Shown: in pieces, positions 11,121-21,453 of the stretch | How positions within the stretch are numbered: the first letter of the stretch is position 1 | How the letters are laid out: each line of letters begins with the position of its first letter | DNA from: Epiperipatus broadwayi | Lineage: Eukaryota; Onychophora; Udeonychophora; Euonychophora; Peripatidae | Direction: 5' to 3' | Assembly (NCBI GenBank): GCA_028023455.1 | Contig: JAQFVV010006295.1 | Coordinates: 806,001 to 870,000, forward strand | DNA length: 64,000 nt | Position numbers and translations under genes: made by a program | The notes under the pieces: model-generated | Databases searched by the model: none | The model's input: only the letters and a program-made list of their open reading frames with translations | Told to the model about the DNA's origin: nothing

Positions 11121-11200
11121 AATGTATTTGGAAAAGTGTTATTGTGGTTACATCTAACAATCTCGATGATGAAAATAGTCCAAAGATAATTACAAATAAA

Positions 11201-11339
11201 ATGCCATTATCACAAATGATCAGGCAAACATAAAATTAAAGTAATGGAAAAGTGGAGGTAATGAAATTAAATGCCATTATCACAAATGATCAGGCAAACA
11301 TAAAATTAAAGTAATGGAAAAGTGGAGGTAATGAAATTT
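11201..11339 (+). repeat. Tandem duplication, 70-bp unit
   Basis: Two apparently identical copies begin ATGCCATTATCACAAATGAT at 11201 and 11271, each ending GGAGGTAATGAAATT. Such perfect identity points to a recent event or an assembly artefact. Confidence 0.9.
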
Positions 11340-11769
11340 TAAAAGTGATAATCGTATAGAAAGCTACCGTGAAAGTTAATTTTTCATGAAAATTAATGAC
11401 AATTTTGTTCTGAGGTTTTTTTAAATTTAGAACTAATCTTTCAATGGGTATCTAGTTATGATTAATTAAAGAGTAAAACAAAGACCATATCATTCCAAAA
11501 ATTGACAAGTCTCATAAGTAATGCATTATTTTTCATTGTTTTTTTAAAGGGAAGGAACTATTGGAAAAGCTTGTATGTAGTGGGTTATTTAAAAGATAAT
11601 TTTACTGAAAGTTTGTGATGATGGTGTTTTAGTTGTATTTATTGTTTGGATTATTTCCATAATCTGAGTATTGAATGTCTTTAGAAAAATTTAACTTTAT
11701 TTAAATATTCCCAATACATTCAACTGTTAGTAATAACTCATTAAACAAATTAGTATAGGCACAACATTT

Positions 11770-11915
11770 TGAGAAGTGTTATTCTCCCCTCTTCTTCAGG
11801 TGTTTCTGGCCTGACCAGTGATAGTACTAGCATGGGAATCGAACCTGGAACCTTAAATTCTTGAGTATTGAATTTTAAGATAATACTCTAGCCAACTGAG
11901 CCATCCTGTCAAAGG
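11770..11915 (-). mobile_element. tRNA-Leu-like SINE
   Basis: Read on the minus strand from about 11912, GACAGGATGGCTCAGTTGGC starts a tRNA-like head with an A box (TGGCTCAGTTGG) and a consensus B box (GGTTCGATTCC, about 11834-11844). The anticodon arm pairs GAGTATT with AATACTC and holds CTTAAAA, which with the GACAGGATGGC start and long variable region suggests a tRNA-Leu (UAA) ancestor. A non-tRNA body of about 65 bp (CACTGGTCAGGCCAGAAACA...) follows. No clear target duplication is seen. Confidence 0.65.
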
Positions 11916-11941
11916 CAACAATCAGTAGAAATTTCATATAT

Positions 11942-12440
11942 TTATCTATGAGTTTCCTCCTGATTTCTCCACTTTTTCTTCTTAAGAGCAAAGTTGATTA
12001 GTGATTTCCATACATTATGTATATTCACATTAGGTTGACTTTTGCTTGCTATTGTCATGTGAGCAGCTGCTTTAAATTTTCTGCTTTGTATCTTTTCTAT
12101 CCGATATTTTTGTGTTTTCCCAATTGAACATATGTTCATTGGTACATACATGATCTGCTACCTTAGACACATTTGTTTTCTCTCTTCTCATCATAAGTTT
12201 GTGTTCTTGCAAGCACTTTTCAATGGGACAACTGATTTTACTAATATATGTTCTTCCATATTCACATGGTATTTCATAAATGCAGTTTTTTCTTTTTAGT
12301 ATTTTAAGTTTAGGCTTTATAGATGTTAGAATTTTTTGTACTGTGCTATGGCTCTGGAAGACTATTCTGATGTTATACTGATTGCAGATTTTCTTTGTCT
12401 GCTATTTTTGATACCAATAATAGTTTTATATTTTAATGGT
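11942..12440 (-). pseudogene. Penelope-like element GIY-YIG endonuclease remnant
   Basis: On the minus strand one reads NIRIVFQSHSTVQKILTSIK, the linker after the RT, then CIYEIPCEYGRTYISK (the GIY and YIG strands, here I-Y-E and Y-I-S), CPIEKCLQEHKLMM (the R-x-x-x-H helix region) and VADHVCTNEHMFNWENTKIS, matching A-E-H...H-x-F-D-W-x-x-T-x-I-L-D. This is the domain that Penelope elements use to cut target DNA. The RT is not recognisable upstream (higher coordinates). A frameshift around 12150 and other lesions mark it as dead. The family differs from the PLE at 35-36 kb, whose motif ends in D-F-S-N-T. Confidence 0.75.
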
Positions 12441-13225
12441 TCTTTTTGTTGTCTGTTTAAGATTTTTTTTAATAACAGCTGATGGGTAACCATTTTTCAT
12501 AAGAGTTTGTTCTATATAGATGATGTAAATAGTCCAAACAATATATATATGTTCACATATATTAAAGATATAAAGTTTTTTTTTTTAAAAAATAACCATT
12601 AGAATGTAGTTAATCATCATAAAAATTTTTATAGTCATTATATATTGGAATTTTTTATTTTTGTGGATTATTTATTGTTCAGAATTTGCTACTAAATCCT
12701 TTCTTTTCTTCCAGATGGGCATAATTCCATTTTACATATTATATAAAACTTGGTTGAATAAATTGTAGAGAAATATAATTAGAAAATTGATTGATTTGTA
12801 ATGTTTATGTGATTTATGTTTTGTTTATGTTCTAGTAATAAATGTCAATAGTTTTATTATTTATAATACTGTTTGCTTTCTCATTTTTTTTACTTAGTTT
12901 GAAAAGTGCATTTTAACTCATTATTTAATATATTTTTAACTCTATTAAATATTTATATAATTATTATGCTAGCTATACTTTTATTTTTATGAATGTTTAT
13001 GGTTCCATTCATTTTCTAAAGTCAAATCATATGATTTAGTGCAGGTGATGAGAATGAAGAACTAAGTGTTCCTAGATTAATTCAATCTGAGGAAAGGAAA
13101 AAAAAACGTTTCATTAATTAAATAGATTTGTGGCATTCAGCCTATTAGTTTCTCCTTAAATGATTTTTGACTTTGAGTAATTAACTATAGGATTATGTTG
13201 GTCTCTCAGTTTTTTTTTTACATAA
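12441..13225. other. A+T-rich region, nothing recognised
   Basis: The part next to the PLE (12441-12540) may be more of its linker or RT. The rest is homopolymer-rich, low-complexity DNA with no frame or repeat I can name. Confidence 0.5.
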
Positions 13226-13239
13226 AGATAGAAATAGTA

Positions 13240-13336
13240 GTTAAGCGTTGGTGGCCTAGCAGTTCGCATAGCTGTCTTCCAAGCAGCTGGCCCGGGTTCG
13301 CTTCCAGATCAACGCTTTGACATATAAGAAAAAAAA
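13240..13336 (+). mobile_element. Very short tRNA-Gly-derived SINE with 14-bp target duplication
   Basis: A tRNA-Gly-like sequence (13245-13315) is followed by only TTTGACATATAAG and a run of A. The perfect direct repeat AGATAGAAATAGTA flanks the unit at 13226-13239 and 13337-13350, proving that tRNA-like head, tail and poly(A) inserted as one piece by a LINE-type mechanism. The same head-plus-tail structure occurs on the minus strand at 31697-31780. This is therefore a minimal SINE family, not a host tRNA gene. Confidence 0.88.
13245..13315 (+). tRNA. tRNA-Gly(UCC)-like head of the SINE, degenerate
   Basis: The 71-nt sequence starts GCGTTGG and ends CCAACGC-like (ATCAACGC), so the acceptor stem pairs almost fully. 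The anticodon arm CTGTCTTCCAAGCAG has a CTTCCAA loop with anticodon TCC. B box GGTTCGCTTCC departs slightly from consensus, and A box TGGCCTAGCAG is damaged. It sits inside a SINE, so function as a tRNA is unlikely. Confidence 0.6.
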
Positions 13337-13350
13337 AGATAGAAATAGTA

Positions 13351-16300
13351 AAATACTAGTGTTTCTTATCATCTTTTCAAAATATTGATAAATCTTATAT
13401 TATTGTAATTACTTGCAATATTATATATATATAATTATGTTGAAACTGAATTTTTTTTTTTTGTAACAGTAAAAATTAAAATTCTAGAAGCTTGTGATTT
13501 TAAATTGTAGCCCATTTTATACATTTTAAATTAAATCAGCACATTTTAAAATAATGTAAAATTAAATAACTTCTAAGTCATAATATGACATGTAGTTAAA
13601 ATATGTTTCTTATTTGCACTTTTGAAATATTTTTGGCATTTTGAATTCTTTGTCTTTAAGTAAATTATAAATAAATTCAGCAAGAATTTGAACTTTAAGG
13701 TAATAAGATTTATTTAAAAATTCATTTGCAGGCAAGCTTTTATTTTCATTAAATTATGTTATAGATTATTGTTATTGAAAGATTATACATTTTAATTTCA
13801 GATGTAAGTATTTCTTTTCCTCAGCTTTTTGTATTCATGCATAAAACTCATTTGCCATAAATTTGGGAATAGAAGGGCTCATTAGTGTATTTTTCTATAT
13901 TAAAGCATCTCTTACTTGTTCTGATAGTTTGCTAATTTTTTTGAATAACATATATATAGAATTTATTTTGTTTGACTAAAATATATATTGTTATCTTAGA
14001 TATTTTGACAAATTGTTTGAATCAAAATCAGACTGTCAAAGTATATTTATTTGGTTTCCAATAACCTAATTCTGTTTACTTGATTTACTTTTTTCTATTA
14101 AATAATCCTGTCTAACATTAAAATCTTCTGATATTACATTCCATGATTTATAGAATAAAATTATGTTTCTATGTTGAGGTGTTAAGAAAAGTTAATGGGT
14201 GCAGTTTTTATAGGAGTATGATTCTTTTAATAGTGAAGGTCACATTATATTACCATTTTTTATTATTATGGTAATTGAGTTGGGTATTCACCAATTAGAA
14301 ATATTCTGAGTCTGTATATTAAGATTTTTTTTTTTTTCAGGTTCACTCAGTTTCAGCCCAACCTTAAGGTGCATTGGCTTGACTGTTATGAGTCTTCTAG
14401 TACTGAAGTATTTCATTATCATTAAATCTGTCTTATTTATTATATATTAAGAGAAGACTTCCTGATATAGAATTTTTATCCTGCAAAAAGTATGTGAATG
14501 AGTTGAAAACAAACTCACATAGTAGTATGTGAACAATATATTAAAGGAAAAATAATAATACAGTAGGCTGTATTGTCTAACCATCATGGTTTGCATTATA
14601 GTTAAATGTGCAATATGATCTAAAGGGATAAAGCTCTCTAAGGATATTACATGTTGTGGACTACATATTTTTTTATAAGATCTTTAATTTTTTGACAGTT
14701 CTGTAAGCATTTTCATCAGGTTTCATATGTACTTATATTGAGAATTTCAGAGATTAACACGATCAAGGAAGCATTTAAATCTTTGAAATATTGTTTTGAC
14801 ATATTAGTAATATATAGTTATCCTGCAGGAAAGTGACATCGGGACTATCACTCTAAAAAAATATTGAACTGGTCTGTAAAAATTTGTCACATATTAGTGG
14901 CATGCCAACAAGGATATGTTGACAGATTTGTATATACTCATGATGGGCAACAGCTGAAATGGATCAAAATATGAGATGCAGATAGATATAATCACTGTCA
15001 GTGCAATTTGCTTAATATTGCTCCTTTTCCCATATAGTTATATTGTAGTTAGAGCTTTTGATCAATAGGATGTTATGCATTAAATATTTAATCTCTGTCA
15101 TTCACATTGGTGATACTTGATTCTATTTTATTCTTTGCTTTCTCTCACTGCATTACTTGACAATTAATATATCATTTATATTTGAGCTGTCACCTGCACC
15201 TTCACTTTGATAATAATGGTTGTCAAATTGTTCCCTGACGCATTCTGGTTATAATTTATTATACAGAATATTTAGTCATATATAGATATTTAATCACCTT
15301 TTTTTCTAAAATATATTTTATTATAAAATTGGAAACAAGGTGTTTTAGTTTTTTTCATTCCCTTATTATGCTGTAATAGCAGCTGACTACTCATTTAATC
15401 TGAAATTTAGCACATTGGATGACTTTAAAATTATTTTAATTCTCCATTTTCTTTTGCAGCTTATACTTAGTTTTCTGCCAGTTTTTATGTATACCTTGTT
15501 TTACCTATTCACTAAAATCTGCTAATTTGCTTTCTACTATACCATTTTCTTCTGGCTAGTTACAATTTCTACATTGAGCAAAATGACACATTTTGGCGAT
15601 ATACTTTTACTCTGTTTTAGTATATTTTATGAAGTTAATATAATATTATATATTTTATAAATTTTCATTTATATGCTTTTTCAGCTGTGTATAAATGTTT
15701 CTCTATTTTTATTATTAAATACTTTTTGTTTTGCTTTCTTTTTTATTCTGTATGTGTATATAAATCTTTTTATTTTACATCAGAATGTGCCTTTAAATTT
15801 AATATGATAGTTAAGTGTGTGTTTTTTTATTTTTTATAGTGTAAGCTTTTTTTTATATATGTCATTGATCATATTAGTTTTACAAATTTTGGTGTGCATA
15901 TGTAATGGCATGGATATATAGCCATTAGAAAATATAAAAGAAGTATGAGTGAATTAGTATTTAATAAAAATAAGTAATTAGTAAGTTATATATATATCAT
16001 AGCATCACATTGATGTTTATTAACTAACAGTTATCTTTTGTGACTGGGTTTAAGAGGTTCAATATCAAAATGTAGTTTAATTATCTAATCAAATGGCTGT
16101 ATGATTCCATGAATGTTCTGACCAGCTATAAATTAATTTTAAATCTGTACAATAAAGTGCAGCGAATGAACTTTAAAAGATTATTTTAACTTTTGTGCCA
16201 TCCATATGCTTCTGTTTAAACTAACCATTATTGCTAGTAAACTGACTCAGAATACTGTGATAGTGAACAAAAGGAAGTACAAATGTTTAAGTTTAATCTA

Positions 16301-17039
16301 TTACCTTAAATATTTAGTTTTACTGGGATAATTTACAAATCTTTTAAGACACAATGCCATGATGGAAACAGTCACACATACTGTCAGTTCACTGAAAGAT
16401 AGCTGGAGGAATAAAGACATCACAGAAAAATATTTTCAAAACTATTATAAACTTTTTAACAATTATTTAATAAAATTAACTAATAATGATAAATAAAAAA
16501 ATTCATAAAAGTATGATATGACAAATTTACATTTAACACATTCTATATAATAAATATAATTTCATAAACAAAGTAATTTCTTTTTGATTGTTAATAATTA
16601 ATTAATAATTACTTTAACTGAGTTATTTCTTTTTTTTTAATAATTAAAGTTGAAAAACATTTTACAATAATGTAACAGTCAGAATCGTCTATCTTGCTAA
16701 CACACTGCAGAATTCAAACCACAGATATGAAACTGAACATTCTAGGAGGGGTTGCCTTCTAGATATACTAAGTTCGAATCTAAAGTCCAAATTTCACAGC
16801 ACCACCTACGTGATAATGCATCTGATGCTACTACTAGTATAACCTTTTACTGGTGCCTGGGGGTCAGAGAGAAACAAACAGACTCTATACTAAGATAAGT
16901 TTGGGTTGCTAATTAACGTCTATGGATGTACAAAAGAAATGTAGAAAATAGAGATATAGACCGAGACAGTGATAGGAATCAATAAAATAAAAGATCAAAA
17001 TTAGTTTTAAATGATTTCAAAAATTTATTTATATAGAAA
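13351..17039. other. Long A+T-rich tract without identified genes
   Basis: Homopolymers and AT words dominate. A G+C-richer patch at 14337-14400 and another at 16680-16990 interrupt it. The latter has AGTTCGAATCTAAA (like a B box) and GGTGCCTGGGGGTCAGAGAG but no full tRNA head, so I could not assign it. No coding motif was seen. Confidence 0.5.
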
Positions 17040-19010
17040 TATATATATATATAATGCCACTGTCTGCTTATATGAGACAGGGACGCGTATTAAATAATTG
17101 TTGGCATGACATTCCAATAAATTACAAAAAGGTTTTGAAGCAAAATCATATATTCTATCCCTCGGGCTAATAGTATTATGATAATGTGCTTAAAGAGATG
17201 GGAACATGTGCGAGGTGCTTTGAGTAATTGAAAATTAAGTGTTATAAAATATTTATTGATTTCGAGAATGGCACGGACAAAAGCTTACTAAGCAATAAAG
17301 TGGGGGTGTGATCAAGACATTTATTTGATAATAATAATAATAATTAAAGCAGATGGGAGGCCAGTATTGCTAGTAATGAATTTATTAAAGGATGGAGGGT
17401 GTGACACATTTAAGTCACGGATGCTTTGTAAAAATAAACATATAAATAAAACAATAGTGAATATTTGGAATGACTACGGAGGGCAGCTCGCCGCTAACCT
17501 GTAGGAATGTGTTGTCACGAACAGCCGAAACTTAGCGACTGGGTGATGACTGCATTTAATTCCCAGGTGTGACATTTGAGTACACACTCTGCCTGGGAAC
17601 TACAGGAAGCGAAGAGAGAATGGACTTGGCTATGTAAAATCATTGGAAAGCAAAACAAAGCGGTGTCAACAACCAATTCATTTACCAGCAATACTAGACT
17701 AATGTATATAAAACATACTAAATGGGTTTTACTTGGATTAAGAGAAATGCCCAATCAAATTCCCAGAAATTCATTTAAAAGGGTCCGCACATTCTCGACG
17801 TCAATGATGAACTTTGTAATTAAAGTAGAACACAGTATTTAAAATAGGAAAATGCATGCTTGCAGGTTTAAAAAGAAAGCATAGGTTTATTTACGCAATC
17901 ATGCATTTGGGGGCACATTTAATTATTGACCTCACACATACTCTCATATTAGGTTAAAATCAATAAAATGTAGATTTTAAACTATTTGATTATTATATAT
18001 ATATTAAAGAAGATTAGAATCACCCTCGAATGAGTGATTTGCAAGATAATAAAATTGGGAATTATTATAAATTTAAAATATGCCTTAATAGCGGTGTCTG
18101 ACTTTCAACAAAGGGAATAATTCACTCGGTCAAAGACGATTCTGACACATTATCATAATAAAATAAAAGAAAGCTTAATGAATAGAAAATATTAACCCAA
18201 GGATAGAGAGCAAAACTGTTGATTATATTTGAGCACGAAAAACAATTTAAAATAGCTATAGCATGTTAGTTAGGAATCACAAGAGCTCTTGGGTTAATCT
18301 AGGTTACCTCTGGAGAAGCATTTGCAGGTAAGTTGATGGTTGGCAGGTTTTATTAACTCAGCAGCAAAATCTGGAATTGTTCATATTTTTGGTAGCAGCA
18401 GCAGTTCTGGGGTTCTTTACATGATAGCTTCCGATAGTCTAGAGCAGCAGCCGGCCATTCCTGAGGGAAATAGTCTTCGTGCCGGCTCTACTCCGACATG
18501 TCAAGATTAGCAATTTGTGTGGTAAACATGGTGAATGAATTTGGAGACGAAAACTCGGCTTCAAATATAAGTTTGCAGGCACATAGCTAAAATCTCAGGA
18601 AAATGTATTTTGAAGAATATTTTACTAGAATATCACTCAAATCATTTCATTAGTAACACCAGAATGGAGAATGAGAGAAAACCCGTTCTTTTATAGTGGA
18701 ATTGAACAATAGAACTGCCCTGGAGTGTTACAAAAATATATCGGGCTTATTAGCTGTAATTAAACCTATCCGAATGTCTAAAGGAATTTAATAAAATTTT
18801 AATTAATTTCTATTGTTAATCTCCTTGTCGACATTCGAATTACAAACTAGATTTAATTAAAAATTACTTTTACTAATTATATTGACTAGACATTGATCTC
18901 CACTGCTTTACCTCCCTCACCTATTTTATTTTTAACACTACTCTTAATCTAGCCAATCACAGACTACCTCAGATATAACAGTTAAAATTTGATTTTTTAA
19001 TTTTTTTTTT
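17040..19010 (-). mobile_element. LTR-like segment, minus strand (copy 1)
   Basis: On the minus strand there is CTATAAAAGAACGGG (TATA-like, around 18695) and, some 345 bp further on, AATAAA at 18350-18355, the spacing of promoter and poly(A) signal in an LTR. Downstream CATCAACTTACC and CAAGAGCTCTTG are shared with the segment at 47.7-49.0 kb, which has the same order of signals. The segment is richer in G+C than its surroundings. No gag or pol remains and no convincing primer-binding site were found; ends are approximate. On the plus strand the same site reads GCAGGTAAGTTGATG, a good splice donor, so a transcribed exon is the alternative. Confidence 0.35.
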
Positions 19011-19101
19011 TTACAAAAAGATTATTTCTCCTTTTTAATTAATTGTACAGTAATTAATGATTTTTTTTCTTTTTAATTATTAGAAATAGATAACATTATA
19101 T

Positions 19102-20359
19102 GGTATTTATGTAGTTTGTTTGCTGGAAAGCTTGACACCTGTTTTATTTTAAATTATTCATTTACAAAGGCTTCCAACATATGATATAAACAATATGGCT
19201 GACTCTAAGTTATTGTATTCAGTGTTTACATTTTATTTATTTATTAAAATGATAAAAAGGAAAAAAAGGCCAAAAGTTTGTAATTAAAAATTTTTAAAAT
19301 CTAAATGTAGTAAAGAAAATAAAAACAAAACATGATTAAGCAAACAAACAATGTTTTGGAGCTTCCTAGCCATGTGACTTTCCAAACAGATAGACGCTTA
19401 GAATATGTTCACACATGATACTACTATTGCATTTTCATTCACACTTAAAGTGTAATATCAGCCTCATATCACATCTCATTCAGGCAGGAACTATCTTGCA
19501 ATTTTGAAAATAGTCTTCTGCATTTTGTATTGTTGATGAAAGATTCCAAATTTCATTCATATTTCCAAAAATGGTAAGGCAAAAAAGAAATATTAAAAAA
19601 AATTGCCACATATTAGTGAATGTCAACAAAAAAATAATGTTTATTTTAACCACGTTATCTGCCCGCCTCGTGTTAACATTTATTTCTTGAACAGGTATAG
19701 CTTGTTAACTTCAAAAAATATTAACAAATGTATTGTAAATTGAATGTTAGTTTTAAAAAAATTTTAAACATTTAAAAATAAATTCCATTCACAACATAAC
19801 ACCAAATATTAACAGGAGATGAACAGATAACACATGGTTACAATTTTTTTTTTTGTTGACATTCATTAACCCATGGTGATTTTATAAACATTCATTTTTT
19901 GCCACATCATTTTTGGAAATATGACTAAAATTTGAAATGTTTCATTGATAAATAAGATGCAGTAGACTATTTTCAAAATTTCAAGAGAGTGGCCACCTGA
20001 AAAGTATGTGATGTGGGGTTGATATTATTCTGTATGTGGGAACATGTTCTAAACACCTATCTGTTGGGAAAGAAATGTGGTTAGAAGGCTCCAAAACATT
20101 GTTAGTTTGCTTAATCGTGTTTTATTTTTATTTTCTTTACTGCATTTACATTAAAAAAAGTTTTTAATTACAACTTTTTGAACTTTTGTAATTCTGTATT
20201 CTTTTAATAAATAAAAAATATATATAGATATTGAATACAATAACTTAGAATCAGCTATATTGCTTATATTATGTTTTGGAAGCCCCTGAGCCCTTGAAAA
20301 TGGATAATTTAAAATAAAATAGGTGGCAAGCTTTCTGGCAGGAAAATTATGTAAGTACC
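19102..20359. mobile_element. Foldback element: 1.26-kb nearly complete inverted repeat
   Basis: The left half read on the minus strand matches the right half over most of its length. Pairs include GAATACAATAACTTAG, AAAATAAAAC, GGAGCTTCCTAGCC/GGTTAGAAGGCTCC, ATGATTAAGCAAACAAACAA/TTGTTAGTTTGCTTAATCGT and CCACGTTATCTGC/GCAGATAAC-type words close to the centre at about 19730. The arms are about 600 bp each with scattered mismatches and small gaps, and no coding frame. This fits a foldback transposon or an inverted duplication. A single arm fragment at 3966-4095 shows that the arm sequence is repeated in the genome. Confidence 0.8.
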
Positions 20360-20376
20360 CATTTTATTTATACTTA

Positions 20377-21451
20377 CCATGTTTCACTAAAAAATAAGAC
20401 CAGGTCTTATATTAATTTTTATTCCAACTATAGGTTTATTTTCAGAGAATGTCTTATTTTCTTCATGCACAAAAATCTACATTTATTCAAGTACTTCTCT
20501 TTACAGAAAGCTGTAAGATACCCTGGGAGTCCTTCCCAATTCTTCTCTTGCACCCACTAGAATAGCTCTTCCTTTTTTGCATTAATTTTATCTGGGGATC
20601 AAATTATTCCATTAGTGTTAATTGAAAACTTATGGGACAGAAATGATAATAAAATGATTGCAGTTAAGAATGATTTTTCCACACAAAAGTAACAACAAAA
20701 AAAATGCAAGCATAAAAATTTAGGGAATGTTGCTGTATTTCACACATTCACATTGATTATGTCCATTACAACACATGGCCTATTGAATTATGAAGATTCA
20801 TATATGACACAACCATGTCTATTTATTATCAAGTGTGCACATTGTAAACATTTTTTCAAATTATTTATAATGACCATGTTTGATATTCTTTTTAGAAACT
20901 TTTTTTTAGGAAAAAGATTAATGATTTAATTTAAGCTAAACTTTGATTACTAAAATATTTAAGAAATCTAACTGCTGTTTCTTTTATATTGAATCTTTAA
21001 CAGCAACCATGATGAAAGTCTAAAACTAAATCAAGCTTTCTAAATCTAAGTATTAAATATAAGTAAAATAAATACCCAAAAATACATAAACGAAATTATA
21101 AATTGTCTGAAATAATGGTATGCAGTAGATAAAATTTTAAAAGTTTATTAAATCATTTTGAGAGGAAATTGTTTCATTAGACTGGTAGAATTATATTTGT
21201 CTAAAATGTTCGCTGGGAAAGTATATAATTACCATATAATTTGTACTACCATTTATTTAAAGCATTAATGTTAATAATAGTGTTTATTTATACATTTGTT
21301 ACTTTATAATAATATGTCTGCCATGTTTCAATGGGCAAACAAAAACTATGCAATTGGCTGATGATCTTAACTAAGGTTTATATTTGGGGTAGGGCTTATA
21401 TTATTAGCATCCTAAAAAATTGTGTTAGGTTTTATTTTTAGGGAATCGTGG
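20377..21451. mobile_element. TA-flanked MITE, Tc1/mariner type
   Basis: The ends are inverted: CCATGTTTCACTAAAAAATA on the left and, on the other strand, CCACGATTCCCTAAAAATAA on the right, both preceded by TTA so that TA can be the target duplication (20375-20376, 21452-21453). The following AAGACCAGGTCTTATATTAA and GGCTTATATT words match a widely spread animal MITE type whose ends read CCCxxAAAATAAGACC; I recall it but cannot verify the name. No transposase frame is present. It lies 17 bp from the end of the foldback element. Confidence 0.7.
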
Positions 21452-21453
21452 TA

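Noticed and set aside
16680-16990. Possible SINE with a B-box-like AGTTCGAATCTAAA
   Set aside because: No A box at the right distance, no poly(A) end and no target duplication; similarity to a tRNA is too weak.
17515-17842. Overlapping open stretches on both strands in a G+C-richer region
   Set aside because: No domain, no codon pattern and no start context; they lie within the LTR-like segment and are better explained by its lower A+T content.
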